DNA of 64,000 bases from Defluviitaleaceae bacterium (GTDB lineage Bacteria > Bacillota > Clostridia > Lachnospirales > WQUN01). Below, in pieces: positions 8,459 to 17,381 of this stretch (within the stretch, counting starts at the first letter, position 1; each line of letters starts with the position of its first letter). The notes beneath the pieces were generated by a model. It had not been told where the DNA came from. It saw only the letters and a list, made by a program, of their open reading frames with translations, and searched no databases. A program made the translations under genes and the position numbers. The DNA lies in the NCBI GenBank assembly GCA_009786535.1, contig WQRX01000004.1:1-64000 (forward strand), in the 5' to 3' direction.

Positions 8459-10228
8459 ATGCAAAATTCACAAAATAACGCACAAAATCCCCCCGTAATA
8501 GACCTACAAGCCCTACGCCACACCACTGCCCACGTCCTAGCCCAAGCGGTAAAACGCCTATACCCGACGGTTACCCTCGCCATTGGCCCGGCGATAGCCG
8601 ACGGGTTTTATTATGACTTCGACGTAGAAACCCCCTTCACGCCAGAGGACTTGGCAAAAATTGAAAAAGAGATGAAAAAAATCATCAAGGAGAATTTGCC
8701 GCTGGAGCAATTCTCCCATAATGGCGAGGACGCGTTAAAATTCGTAGACGCGCAAAAAGAACCCTACAAGCGCGAACTCATAGAGGATTTACTCACCCCC
8801 AAAGACCCCGCAAAGCCCGCCGCTACAGAATTCTCCTTCTACAAGCAAGGCGAATTTGTAGACCTTTGCGCAGGCCCGCATTTGGACAAAACAGGCCGCA
8901 TCAAGGCATTCAAGCTTACCAGCACCGCAGGCGCGTACTGGCGCGGGGACGAAAAACGCCCCATGCTCTCCCGCATTTACGGCACGGCGTTCCCCACGAA
9001 GGACGAGCTTGCCGCCCATTTGGAGCGCATCGAAGAAGCGAAAAAACGCGACCACCGCAAACTGGGCCGCGAAATGAAACTTTTCGCATTCATGGATGAA
9101 GCCCCGGGGATGCCCTTCTACCTGCCCAAGGGGCTAATCCTCAAAAATCGCCTTATCGAATACTGGCGCAAGGTGCATAAACGCTACGGTTATCAGGAAA
9201 TTTCCACCCCGCAAATTATGATGGGCAAGCTGTGGGAACGGAGCGGCCACACAGGTTACTATGTAGACAATATGTTCTCATCCATGATAGACGAATCGCT
9301 GTATTATGTGAAGCCAATGAACTGCCCCGGTGGGATGCTCGCCTACGGCACAGAACTGCACAGCTACAAGGAATTTCCCCTGCGGGTAGCGGAGCTGGGG
9401 TTGATTCACCGCTACGAATTGTCGGGCGCACTGCACGGGCTAATGCGCACCCGCCAATTCACCCAGGACGACGCCCACATTTTCATGATGGAATCGCAAG
9501 TGAAGGAAGAAGCGAAAAACGTCATCCGCCTGTACGAGGATGTGTACGCCGCCTTTGGGCTAAATGACTTCTCCTTCGAGCTTTCCACCCGCCCCGAAAA
9601 TTCCATTGGTTCGGACGAAGGCTGGGAAAAATCCACCGCCGCCCTGCGGGAAGCACTGGAAGAAATGGGGCGCGAATACGTGATTAACGAAGGGGACGGC
9701 GCCTTCTACGGCCCCAAAATTGACTTCCAAATACGCGACAGCCTTGGGCGCAGTTGGCAATGCGGCACCATCCAGTGCGATATGCAGCTTCCCGAGCGTT
9801 TCGACCTCACTTATGTAGGCGTGGACGGCGCAAAACACCGCCCCGTAATGATACACCGCACCTGTTTCGGCTCTATCGAACGTTTCATCGGCGTACTCAC
9901 CGAGCATTGCGCAGGGGCGTTCCCCTTCTGGCTCACCCCCGTGCAAGCCGTAATTATCCCCATCTCCGAGAAGCACCACGAAGCCGCCCGCGGCGTGCTT
10001 GCCCAACTGGAAGAAGCGGGCATCCGCGCCGAACTGGACGACCGCAACGAGAAAATGGGCTTCAAAATCCGCGAAGCACAGCTACAAAAAATTCCCATGA
10101 TGCTGGTCTTAGGCGACAAGGAAGTGGAGGAAAACAAGGTAGCCCTGCGTAGCCGCGAGCATGGGGACGAGGGCTCCCACGACCTTGCTGTGTTGATTGA
10201 GAAATGGAAGAAGGATTCGGATTTTTAA
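8459..10228 (+). CDS. thrS: Threonyl-tRNA synthetase, TGS-less form
   Basis: Class II synthetase that charges tRNA-Thr. The 589-residue protein lacks the usual N-terminal TGS domain and begins almost directly with the N2 editing domain (HTTAHVLAQ, later CAGPHL). The catalytic core has MNCPGG, the motif-2 region RYELSGALHGL-RTRQFTQDDAH and motif 3 GSIERFIG. The zinc ligands Cys and His are in place. A C-terminal anticodon-binding domain ends the protein. AAGGAGATG precedes the ATG. It heads a long run of closely spaced plus-strand genes. Confidence 0.96.
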   Translation: MQNSQNNAQNPPVIDLQALRHTTAHVLAQAVKRLYPTVTLAIGPAIADGFYYDFDVETPFTPEDLAKIEKEMKKIIKENLPLEQFSHNGEDALKFVDAQKEPYKRELIEDLLTPKDPAKPAATEFSFYKQGEFVDLCAGPHLDKTGRIKAFKLTSTAGAYWRGDEKRPMLSRIYGTAFPTKDELAAHLERIEEAKKRDHRKLGREMKLFAFMDEAPGMPFYLPKGLILKNRLIEYWRKVHKRYGYQEISTPQIMMGKLWERSGHTGYYVDNMFSSMIDESLYYVKPMNCPGGMLAYGTELHSYKEFPLRVAELGLIHRYELSGALHGLMRTRQFTQDDAHIFMMESQVKEEAKNVIRLYEDVYAAFGLNDFSFELSTRPENSIGSDEGWEKSTAALREALEEMGREYVINEGDGAFYGPKIDFQIRDSLGRSWQCGTIQCDMQLPERFDLTYVGVDGAKHRPVMIHRTCFGSIERFIGVLTEHCAGAFPFWLTPVQAVIIPISEKHHEAARGVLAQLEEAGIRAELDDRNEKMGFKIREAQLQKIPMMLVLGDKEVEENKVALRSREHGDEGSHDLAVLIEKWKKDSDF

Positions 10229-10229
10229 C

Positions 10230-10727
10230 ATGAACCCCGAACCCAAGACCTTCCCCACCCACATTGTAGCCGCTACGGGCTATGTTTTTGATGCCAATGA
10301 TAACCTTCTGCTGGTTAAAACCCACCACCGAGGGTGGGACGCAACAGGGGGGCAAATTGAAAACGGCGAATCGTTGGAAGAAGGCGTGCTTCGTGAGATA
10401 TTGGAGGAAAGCGGCATAACCGCTAGGGTGCGGTGTTTGGTAGGGGTGTATTCCAATGTGGGCCAGCATGTTGGGCATGATGGTGTTTCCCACATTCCCA
10501 CCAAGGTAATTTTTGAATTTATGTGCGATTATGTAGGGGGAATACCCACCCCTTCCGACGAAACCAGTGAGGTAAAATGGGTGCCACGCAAGGAAGTTAT
10601 GTCTTTTCTGACACAGCCTGTGGTACAATTCCGCTTCGAAAAGATGCTGAACTTTACGGGGCAAGTGAATTACGGCGCGTATGTGACGAAGCCCGCGTTT
10701 ACCGTGCTTTCGGATAGGGTGGTGTAA
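10230..10727 (+). CDS. NUDIX hydrolase
   Basis: A 165-residue NUDIX hydrolase starting 1 bp after the thrS stop. The Nudix box GGQIENGESLEEGVLREILE followed by ESGI is intact. The ATG at 10230 is preceded by AAGGATTCGG, a modest ribosome site, so translation may depend on coupling to thrS. It is not close to the 6346/7889 pair. Substrate unknown. Confidence 0.88.
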   Translation: MNPEPKTFPTHIVAATGYVFDANDNLLLVKTHHRGWDATGGQIENGESLEEGVLREILEESGITARVRCLVGVYSNVGQHVGHDGVSHIPTKVIFEFMCDYVGGIPTPSDETSEVKWVPRKEVMSFLTQPVVQFRFEKMLNFTGQVNYGAYVTKPAFTVLSDRVV

Positions 10728-10728
10728 A

Positions 10729-11373
10729 ATGAAGAATAAATCCTTCATACAATGGTGCGGCTTGCTGGGTTTTGTGAGCTTTTTTTCTTATGCATTGGCG
10801 GTGGTTTTTGCGCCCCGCGCTTACCCGAATTATTTATGGATGCAACGCGCCGTTAGCGATTTATCGGCGGCAGATGCACCTTCTTTTGTGCTGTGGACGC
10901 GCCTTGCTGGGCTGTATGGCATAACGGGCATTACGTGTTTAATGATGGCGTGCGTGGCTATACGCGGCAAGTTAAATAAGCCTTTGCGGTTGGGAATTTA
11001 TCTATTTACCGCTATGTTTTGGGTGTCTGTTGCGGGGTATGCGGCGTTTCCCCTTTCACAAAGCGGCGGGCAGGGAAATACGCCCCAGGATATAATGCAT
11101 TTGGTGGTTACGGGCATTGTTGTGGTGCTTTCCATTGTGTCTCTGGTGCTGATTATGGTGGGAAGTTTCCGTAAAAAATACAAAGCTTCCCTTGGGGTTT
11201 GCGCCGCCGTGGCACTTTTTTTAATGTGTGTTGGGGCGGTGGGTACAGGGGTTGCCCCCGATGAGCTATTTGGCGTGTTCCAACGGTTTAGCAATTTAAT
11301 TGCTGTAAATGGATTTTTGGTAGTGTTGGGGATGTATTTATTTTTTGGGAAATTGGAGGGGGAAGTATGCTAA
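10729..11373 (+). CDS. DUF998 membrane protein
   Basis: A 214-residue integral membrane protein with about six hydrophobic segments. It shows the DUF998 signature: RAVSDLSAADAPS after the first membrane segment, and a conserved Ser/Asp-rich loop. The function of the family is not established. It follows the NUDIX gene by 1 bp and overlaps the Dabb gene by 7 bp. Confidence 0.8.
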   Translation: MKNKSFIQWCGLLGFVSFFSYALAVVFAPRAYPNYLWMQRAVSDLSAADAPSFVLWTRLAGLYGITGITCLMMACVAIRGKLNKPLRLGIYLFTAMFWVSVAGYAAFPLSQSGGQGNTPQDIMHLVVTGIVVVLSIVSLVLIMVGSFRKKYKASLGVCAAVALFLMCVGAVGTGVAPDELFGVFQRFSNLIAVNGFLVVLGMYLFFGKLEGEVC

Positions 11374-11666
11374 AACACATCGTTATGTGGAATTTTAACG
11401 AAAATTTATCTAATTCGGAAAAACAAGTTGCAGGGGAAAAGGTGAAAGCAGACCTGGAAGCGTTGAAGGCAATTATCCCCGAAATTGTTGAAATTAGGGT
11501 TCATATCAATGAAATTTCTAGTAGTAATATGGATATTTTATTGGACAGTACCTTTGAAAATGAGGCGACCATGGCGGCGTATAAAATACACCCTGCCCAT
11601 GTGGCGGTTTCGGATTATATTGGTACGGTTTTGTGTAACCGTGTGGTGTTGGATTATTTCACATAA
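11367..11666 (+). CDS. Dabb (stress-responsive A/B barrel) family protein
   Basis: A 99-residue dimeric alpha-beta barrel protein. The N-terminus MLKHIVMWNF and the middle DILLDSTFENEATMAAY, followed by HPAHVAV, are typical of the Dabb family. Role unknown: bacterial members are small, usually uncharacterised proteins. GGAGGGGG lies just upstream of the ATG. It is translationally overlapped with the DUF998 gene. Confidence 0.85.
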   Translation: MLKHIVMWNFNENLSNSEKQVAGEKVKADLEALKAIIPEIVEIRVHINEISSSNMDILLDSTFENEATMAAYKIHPAHVAVSDYIGTVLCNRVVLDYFT

Positions 11667-11825
11667 ACCCCAAGTACAATATCGCTTCGCGGGTTGTGAC
11701 GGCTGGGGTTGCGTCAGCTACGGTTTTTCTATACAATAAAAAAACATCAGCGGTTTAATATCCGCGTTCCCAATGAAATGCCCTTTTATGGGCGTTTTTT
11801 ATTTCCCAGCGAGGGGCATGAGAAG

Positions 11826-12410
11826 ATGAACCTACAAACACCGAAACCTATCATTCCAAACATCTCAACAGGGTGTTTTACACGGGGGTATAATTTTGGG
11901 GTGGCGCACACCTTTTTATTTGTGTTGCTTACGATGATGATTGATGGCGTAACGGCGGTGCAAGTGACAGCGGCGTGGGTGCATATGTTGTTTGGCGAAA
12001 ATTTGCATCTTACAATAGAAATACCGGTAACGGTAATTTCGGGTTTAGGTTTGTTTTTTGCAATAATTATCGTCCACGAATTGCTTCATATCCTCTGCTT
12101 CCCACGATTTTGGGCAAAGGGGAATTTGCAAATTATTATGACCTTCAACAAGGGGATTATGGTGAATAATCGTGGCGTAACGATGACTAAATTGCGTACG
12201 ATTTTTTGCGCAGCATTTCCCTTTTTGGTGCTTTCTGTGGGTTTGCTTGTAATTTCCATATATACAACAAGCAGGATTTTCACCTCTTTTTTACGACTGA
12301 TTGTATTGCTTAATTTTCTGGCATCTTCTTTTGATTTACGTACGATTTTTTATTTACTCAAACTTCCCAAAAATGCGTTGATTATTGACGGTAACTACAT
12401 ATTGAAATGA
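11826..12410 (+). CDS. DUF3267-type membrane metalloprotease-like protein
   Basis: A 194-residue membrane protein with an HExxH-type zinc motif, HELLH, inside a hydrophobic segment (IIIVHELLHILCFP), as in DUF3267 proteins related to site-2-protease-like peptidases. Four to five membrane segments are visible. The ATG at 11826 has GAGGGG 9 nt upstream. An in-frame extension to 11709 has no ribosome site. The substrate is unknown. Confidence 0.75.
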   Translation: MNLQTPKPIIPNISTGCFTRGYNFGVAHTFLFVLLTMMIDGVTAVQVTAAWVHMLFGENLHLTIEIPVTVISGLGLFFAIIIVHELLHILCFPRFWAKGNLQIIMTFNKGIMVNNRGVTMTKLRTIFCAAFPFLVLSVGLLVISIYTTSRIFTSFLRLIVLLNFLASSFDLRTIFYLLKLPKNALIIDGNYILK

Positions 12411-12420
12411 GGTATTGCAC

Positions 12421-13272
12421 ATGACTACCATCGAAAAAATCCTTGCCATTGCAAACGCCGACGAGCGTATTCGTGGCGTAATGCTAAGCGGTTCGCGCGC
12501 CAACCCTGATGCGCCTGTGGACGAATATCAAGATTATGATGTTTCCTTTGCCGTTACCGATATAGTACCGTTTTATAACAATCCCGCGTGGTTTGAGGCG
12601 CAATTTGGTAAGCCTGCCATTATGCAAATGCCCGAATTGCTGCGTGGGGCGGCGAATGACGGTAATTTTTTTTATCTCGCGTTGTTTCCCGATGGAGTGC
12701 GGATAGATTTGAGCTTTACCTTCGATGAGCCGTATATCGACGATGGCGAGCCTGTGCGCGTTTTGTTGGACAAGGACGGGGGGCGGGGTTTCTTTCCGCC
12801 GATAAAAGTGGACGAAAAGTATTGGCACGATAAGCCGCCCACGGCGCTGTGTTATCGCTCTTCCACCAGCAACTTTTGGTGGTGCTTGCAGAATGTCGCC
12901 AAGGGCATTAACCGCGACGAGCTGCCCTACGCCATGGAAATGCTCCACGAGGTGCGTAGCTGCTTGCAAGAAATGCTTGTGTGGTACATTGGCGTACAGC
13001 ACGGGTTTAACCTGTCTGCGGGCAAGTACGGGAAGTATTTTAAGCGGCATTTGCCTGCGCCTATGTACGCACAGTACGCGGCGACCTTTTGTATGAACGA
13101 TTATTACGATTTATGGGAAGGGATGAAAACCATGTGCGACCTTTTCCATACGGCGGCGGTGGCGGTTGGGGCACATTTTTCCTACGAATACAGGCAGGAC
13201 GAAGAGGACGCCATACGTCAACATTTGCATACAATACGCACTAAATTCATCGAAGGGGTAGATAAGGTATGA
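12421..13272 (+). CDS. Aminoglycoside 6-adenylyltransferase-like protein
   Basis: A 283-residue nucleotidyltransferase of the AadE/ANT(6) family, which adenylates streptomycin-type aminoglycosides using ATP. The nucleotidyltransferase motif is SGSRANPDA followed by DYDV, and later DLSF supplies a further acidic residue. The family C-terminal helical half is present at normal length. GAGG lies 8 nt before the ATG at 12421. Codon use matches its neighbours and no mobile element is near, so this may be a chromosomal homologue and not an acquired resistance gene. Whether it confers resistance is unknown. Confidence 0.8.
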   Translation: MTTIEKILAIANADERIRGVMLSGSRANPDAPVDEYQDYDVSFAVTDIVPFYNNPAWFEAQFGKPAIMQMPELLRGAANDGNFFYLALFPDGVRIDLSFTFDEPYIDDGEPVRVLLDKDGGRGFFPPIKVDEKYWHDKPPTALCYRSSTSNFWWCLQNVAKGINRDELPYAMEMLHEVRSCLQEMLVWYIGVQHGFNLSAGKYGKYFKRHLPAPMYAQYAATFCMNDYYDLWEGMKTMCDLFHTAAVAVGAHFSYEYRQDEEDAIRQHLHTIRTKFIEGVDKV

Positions 13273-13730
13273 AAATGGGGACCCTTTGTTATGTAGAAAA
13301 GGACAATCGGTATCTGATGCTTCACCGCACAAAAAAGGAAAATGACATGCACAAGGGGCTGTGGGTGGGGCTCGGCGGCAAGTTTGAAGCGGGCGAATCC
13401 CCCGAGGAGTGCGTAATCCGCGAGGTATACGAGGAGAGCGGGCTGCGCGTAGAAAACCCCAAATTGCGGGGTGTTTTAACCTTCCCTGCCTTTGACATGC
13501 ATGACGATTGGTATGTTTTCTTATTCCACGCAACGGAATTTTCGGGCACGGTTAAGCCCTGCCAAGAGGGGGAGCTGGCGTGGATAGATAAAAACGACCT
13601 CGCCCAACTACCCATGCACAAGGGCGACTACCACTTCATAAAAAAATTAGACGAGCCCTGCGGGGTGTTTACCGCTAAATTTTTGTATGAAAATGGCGCG
13701 TATAAAAGCCACACAATAACCGTTCATTAG
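13269..13730 (+). CDS. NUDIX hydrolase, MutT/8-oxo-dGTP diphosphatase-like
   Basis: A 153-residue NUDIX protein starting with the ATGA overlap at the end of the adenylyltransferase gene. The Nudix box GGKFEAGESPEECVIREVYE followed by ESGL is intact. The preceding TLCYVEKDNRYLMLHR and the LWVGLGGK core resemble the MTH1/MutT group that cleans oxidised nucleotides. The specific substrate is an inference. CDS length is normal. Confidence 0.88.
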   Translation: MKMGTLCYVEKDNRYLMLHRTKKENDMHKGLWVGLGGKFEAGESPEECVIREVYEESGLRVENPKLRGVLTFPAFDMHDDWYVFLFHATEFSGTVKPCQEGELAWIDKNDLAQLPMHKGDYHFIKKLDEPCGVFTAKFLYENGAYKSHTITVH

Positions 13731-13738
13731 GGTGCTTT

Positions 13739-14422
13739 ATGTACACTTATTTGCAAAATAATCCCCTCGCCTTTATGGACTTCCTTACCCCCATTAAACG
13801 CGGCACGGCGAAAATCCTGCATTCCTGCGAAAATGGGGTGTGCCTGCTGGAGGAAAAAAGCGGCGCCTACATGGCATCGGCAGGGACGCGGCAGGCGGGG
13901 GAAACTATATTAAAATTACTTCCCCCGCGGGGGGTATTTTCATTTCACCAGCGGTGGATGGCGGAGGAAATGCAACGGCGGGCGCGTTTTGATACCTTCA
14001 CGGAGAATGTACAGGTGGTGTATGATGGGCCAATGCCCCTTCCCGCGTCAACAACGCTCGTGTTAAAACCGCTGGATATTAGCCACCTTCCCACGGTGCT
14101 GGAAAATTACGACGTAGCCGTTGGCGCGGATTATTTGCGCCAAACCCTAGCGGACGGTCGGTTATTCGGCGGGTATTACGGGGGGCGGCTGGTGGGCTTT
14201 GGGGGCATTCATGCCGAGGGCAGCATTGGCTTGCTGAAGGTCTTTGCGCCTTTTCAAAATAAGGGCTACGGCACAGCGCTGGTACGGCTGCTTACGGATT
14301 TTCAATTGTCCCAAAATGCCGTGCCCTTCGCCCAAATTGAGGTGAGGAATGCCGCTTCCCTTGCGGTTTTTGCGAAGGCGGGTTATGCCCTTTCCCCGGA
14401 AAAAATATACTGGTTGTTTTGA
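13739..14422 (+). CDS. GNAT-family acetyltransferase (two-domain)
   Basis: A 227-residue protein. The C-terminal half (about 140-227) has a GNAT core with motif A as FQNKGYGTALVRLL and a late EVRNAASLAVFAKAGY motif. The N-terminal half is a second, degenerate domain with no clear signature. Acceptor unknown. It follows the NUDIX gene by 8 bp. Confidence 0.8.
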   Translation: MYTYLQNNPLAFMDFLTPIKRGTAKILHSCENGVCLLEEKSGAYMASAGTRQAGETILKLLPPRGVFSFHQRWMAEEMQRRARFDTFTENVQVVYDGPMPLPASTTLVLKPLDISHLPTVLENYDVAVGADYLRQTLADGRLFGGYYGGRLVGFGGIHAEGSIGLLKVFAPFQNKGYGTALVRLLTDFQLSQNAVPFAQIEVRNAASLAVFAKAGYALSPEKIYWLF

Positions 14423-14451
14423 ATCAAACTACATTTGACAAGGTGAACCTT

Positions 14452-15783
14452 ATGCCCCCTATCCTCCCCAAATCCTTTTTAACCCAAATGCGCGCCCAAT
14501 TGGGCGATGAAAATGACCTTTTTTTAGCCTCATTTTCCGACCCTGCGTGGCGTGGAATTCGCTTAAACACGATAAAAAATGTGGATGCGAACATTTTCAA
14601 CCGATTACAATCTGTAATCAGTTGCCCTAACCCCCACTGCCCAAATGCCTTCGCTTTTCGCGCCGAGCATAAGCTGGGGCAAACCCTTGCGTATCTTGCG
14701 GGGTTGTTTTACATACAGGAGCCCAGCGCCATGGTCCCTGCCTTTTTGCTGGGCGCGTTGCCCGGGGAGCGGGTGTTGGATTTGTGCGCGGCACCCGGGG
14801 GAAAGTCCACCCAAATCGCGACTTCCTTGCAGGGGCGGGGCTTGCTCATTGCCAACGATGCGTCCCCAACGCGTGCCCAGGCGTTGGTGCGCAACATAGA
14901 ACGGGCGGGGGTGCGCAACGCCATTATAACCATGGAGCAGCCCCATAAGCTTGCGGCGCGGTTTGGGGAATTTTTTGACCGCGTTTTGGTGGACGCCCCT
15001 TGCTCGGGGGAGGGCATGTTTCGCCGCGATGCAGAGGTGCTAAAGGCGTATACCGCAAATAAGCCCGAGGTTTGCGCTGCCATTCAGTCGGATATTCTAC
15101 GGAATGCGGCGCTAATGGTACGGCGGGGTGGGAGGCTCGTGTATTCGACTTGTACGTTTAACACGGTGGAGAATGAGGGAATTGTTGAGGCTTTTATAAA
15201 GAAGCACCATGATTTTTCAGTAAAAGAAATGAAGCGCATTTGGCCCCACAGGGATATAGGTGAGGGGCATTTTGTGGCAGTGCTGGAGAGGGGGGGCGGT
15301 CAAGGTCAAGGGAATAACACCGTGGGGGTGCTACCCCCACCCCCCCGCAAGCCTTTAAAAAGGCTTGACCCAAATTTTATATTTGGGGAGTTTTGTGAAA
15401 AGACACTATATAACACAACCAGTGGTTACCAAGTGCTGCATAAGAACAATTTGTACATTCAACCCGAAGCAATTGATTTGCAGGGCTTACGCATAGCGCG
15501 CAGCGGTTGGCATGTGGGGGAAATTTCCAAGGAGCGGTTTGTGCCTTCTCAAGCGTTGGCGATGGCGTTGCGCAAAGAGGACGCGCGCTTTGCGGTGGAC
15601 TTGCCCGAAGCCGACGCGTGGCGTTATATTCGCGGCGAATCCTTAGACTTTCCCATGCATGTAACCGCCCCAGCTACGCAAAAGCCGTGGGTGCTTATCA
15701 CCTATGAAAATCACCCCCTGGGCTGGGCGCGGCTGGTGCAGGGGCGGTTAAAAAACCAGCTTCCCGTAGGGTGGGTGCGTTAA
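14452..15783 (+). CDS. rsmF: 16S rRNA m5C methyltransferase, RsmF/NSUN-type
   Basis: SAM-dependent RNA cytosine-C5 methyltransferase of the RsmB/RsmF (Sun/NOP2) family, about 443 residues. Motif I is VLDLCAAPGGKSTQ, motif IV is DAPCSGEGMFRRD and motif VI STCTFN, so both catalytic cysteines are there. A PUA-like C-terminal domain follows. AAGGTGA lies 5 nt before the ATG at 14452. An upstream TTG at 14419 overlaps the GNAT stop but has no site. Between the two domains the gene carries three perfect hairpins (15322-15387) that read in frame as a Pro/Lys/Arg-rich linker. RsmF is favoured over RsmB by length and C-terminal domain. Confidence 0.88.
   Translation: MPPILPKSFLTQMRAQLGDENDLFLASFSDPAWRGIRLNTIKNVDANIFNRLQSVISCPNPHCPNAFAFRAEHKLGQTLAYLAGLFYIQEPSAMVPAFLLGALPGERVLDLCAAPGGKSTQIATSLQGRGLLIANDASPTRAQALVRNIERAGVRNAIITMEQPHKLAARFGEFFDRVLVDAPCSGEGMFRRDAEVLKAYTANKPEVCAAIQSDILRNAALMVRRGGRLVYSTCTFNTVENEGIVEAFIKKHHDFSVKEMKRIWPHRDIGEGHFVAVLERGGGQGQGNNTVGVLPPPPRKPLKRLDPNFIFGEFCEKTLYNTTSGYQVLHKNNLYIQPEAIDLQGLRIARSGWHVGEISKERFVPSQALAMALRKEDARFAVDLPEADAWRYIRGESLDFPMHVTAPATQKPWVLITYENHPLGWARLVQGRLKNQLPVGWVR
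15322..15387. repeat. Three-hairpin palindromic block inside rsmF
   Basis: Three consecutive perfect inverted repeats: GTGGGGGT/ACCCCCAC (15322-15340), AAGCCTTT/AAAGGCTT (15349-15366) and CCCAAAT/ATTTGGG (15369-15387). The block is in frame with the gene and encodes a linker between the methyltransferase core and the C-terminal domain. The first hairpin resembles the intergenic GTTGGGG/CCCCAAC hairpin near 49015. Confidence 0.8.
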
Positions 15784-15846
15784 TGAAATTCATATTTCCC
15801 CTGTGTGTGCATATATTGGTTTAAAAGTACACGAGGGGAATTTTTT

Positions 15847-16230
15847 ATGAACAATCAGGAAATGAAGCATGCCGTTAAGCATTTGGTTATTGGCGTGCTG
15901 ATGGGCTTTGCTATTACTGCCATTGTTTTTTTGGGCTATGCCATGCTTATTACCTACACCGACATGAGCGAACGCAGCCTGCATACCGTTGTGGTAGTAA
16001 CGACTGTACTTTCTGTGCTGGTTGCGGGCTTTGATGCGGCGCGCGCAGCGCCTTACAAAGGCTGGTTATGGGGCATGGGCGCGGGTTTCTTATATATTGC
16101 CGTGCTTGCGTTAATTATGGTTATCATGCTTCCCAATATTGCGATTGACGGGCGCACCATTCTTACTCTTGCCCTTGCTATCCTTGGAGGCGGGCTTGGT
16201 GGTATACTGGGGATAAATTTGAAGAAATAG
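15847..16230 (+). CDS. TIGR04086-family membrane protein
   Basis: A 127-residue protein with four hydrophobic segments, a pattern and length typical of the TIGR04086/YrzE-like family of Firmicute membrane proteins of unknown function. The C-terminus ends GGGLGGILGINLKK. AGGGGAA lies 6 nt before the ATG at 15847, which I prefer over an in-frame upstream start. It is 10 bp upstream of uppP. Confidence 0.7.
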   Translation: MNNQEMKHAVKHLVIGVLMGFAITAIVFLGYAMLITYTDMSERSLHTVVVVTTVLSVLVAGFDAARAAPYKGWLWGMGAGFLYIAVLALIMVIMLPNIAIDGRTILTLALAILGGGLGGILGINLKK

Positions 16231-16240
16231 GACGTGAAGC

Positions 16241-17056
16241 ATGAGCGTATTTCAAGCAATAATCCTTGGTATTGTGCAAGGAATTACGGAATTTTTGCCC
16301 GTTAGCTCGTCGGGGCATTTGGTGATTATGCAGCGGGTTTTCGGCATGGAAGAGCCTAAGCTTACCTTTGATATCGTCGTACACCTTGGCACACTGGTGT
16401 CTATCCTCGTGTTTTTTTGGAAGGACATTTGGGCGCTTTTGAAAAATCCCTTCTCCAAGATGACGGGCTTGCTCATTGTTGCTACTTTACCGCTGGTGGT
16501 GGTGGGCTTCTTTTTTCGAGATGTGGTAGAGCATCAATTGCGCGGCTCACTTTTCCTCGCGTTTGCCTTCATTGTCACGGGCTTGCTGATGGTTGCCGCG
16601 GATTATTTCGCTTCCGGGAAGGGACCGAAAATCCGCGTGCGCTACGACCGCGAGCTAACCTATGTGGACGCCCTCGCCATCGGCGCTATGCAGGCGCTTG
16701 CCCTGCCGCCGGGAATTTCCCGTTCGGGAACGACCCTCGCCGCAGCTTTGGGGCGCGGCATTAACCGCGACACCGCGACGCGTTTTATTTTCTTCATTGG
16801 CGCGATAGCCATTTTCGGTGCGGGCGCAATGGATGCGCTGGGCTTTGCCCGCGGCGATATCACGATGTATGACATAGGCGTTGCGCCGTTGCCGCTCATT
16901 GTCGGCTTTATTGTTTCTGCTGTTGTGGGCTATTTTTCGATAGGCATTCTGCTGCGCTTATTAAAAGCGACGAAGCTGCGCTATTTTTCCTATTATGTAT
17001 GGGCGCTTGCGGCGTTTATATTCGTGGATATGCTGGTGCTGAATTTATTTTTTTAG
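16241..17056 (+). CDS. uppP: Undecaprenyl-diphosphatase
   Basis: Membrane enzyme of the BacA family that recycles undecaprenyl pyrophosphate to the monophosphate lipid carrier for peptidoglycan and other glycans. It also gives bacitracin tolerance. The 271-residue length is normal. The two family signatures are GITEFLPVSSSGHL near residue 14 and PPGISRSGTT near residue 150, both with their catalytic Glu, Ser and Arg. About eight membrane segments are visible. Confidence 0.95.
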   Translation: MSVFQAIILGIVQGITEFLPVSSSGHLVIMQRVFGMEEPKLTFDIVVHLGTLVSILVFFWKDIWALLKNPFSKMTGLLIVATLPLVVVGFFFRDVVEHQLRGSLFLAFAFIVTGLLMVAADYFASGKGPKIRVRYDRELTYVDALAIGAMQALALPPGISRSGTTLAAALGRGINRDTATRFIFFIGAIAIFGAGAMDALGFARGDITMYDIGVAPLPLIVGFIVSAVVGYFSIGILLRLLKATKLRYFSYYVWALAAFIFVDMLVLNLFF

Positions 17057-17080
17057 AAGATTAAACCTTCGGAGGCGTAT

Positions 17081-17344
17081 ATGGCACGTATGTATGACCT
17101 ACGGCAGAAGGAAATAATAAATACAAAAGACGGCGTGCGTTTTGGTTTTGTCAGCGACTTAGTGCTGGACGTAGAAGAAGGGCGGATTACCGCACTCATC
17201 GTGCCGGGGCCCGGGCGGGTGCTTGGGGTATTTGGGCGCGACCAGGAGTATCGCATTCCGTGGAAGGATATAACAAAAATCGGTGAGGATATTATTCTGG
17301 TGGAATGTGACAGCGAAAAAGCGCTGATTGAAAGCGAAGAATAA
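17081..17344 (+). CDS. YlmC/YmxH-family sporulation protein
   Basis: An 87-residue PRC-barrel protein. MYDLRQKEIINTKDG followed by RFGFVSD is the YlmC/YmxH signature, found in spore formers. Exact role unknown. CGGAGG precedes the ATG. The stop lies just before a bidirectional terminator shared with the convergent lgt gene. Confidence 0.85.
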   Translation: MARMYDLRQKEIINTKDGVRFGFVSDLVLDVEEGRITALIVPGPGRVLGVFGRDQEYRIPWKDITKIGEDIILVECDSEKALIESEE

Positions 17345-17381
17345 AAAAACGCAGGCACATTATCGGCGCCTGCGTTTTTTT
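17343..17381. terminator. Bidirectional terminator between ylmC and lgt
   Basis: A 14-bp stem of AAAAAAACGCAGGC (17343-17356) with GCCTGCGTTTTTTT (17368-17381) and an 11-nt loop. T tracts face both ways, so it serves the plus-strand ylmC and the minus-strand lgt. The lgt stop codon (17360-17362) lies in the loop, and one stem arm encodes the last residues of Lgt. Confidence 0.9.
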
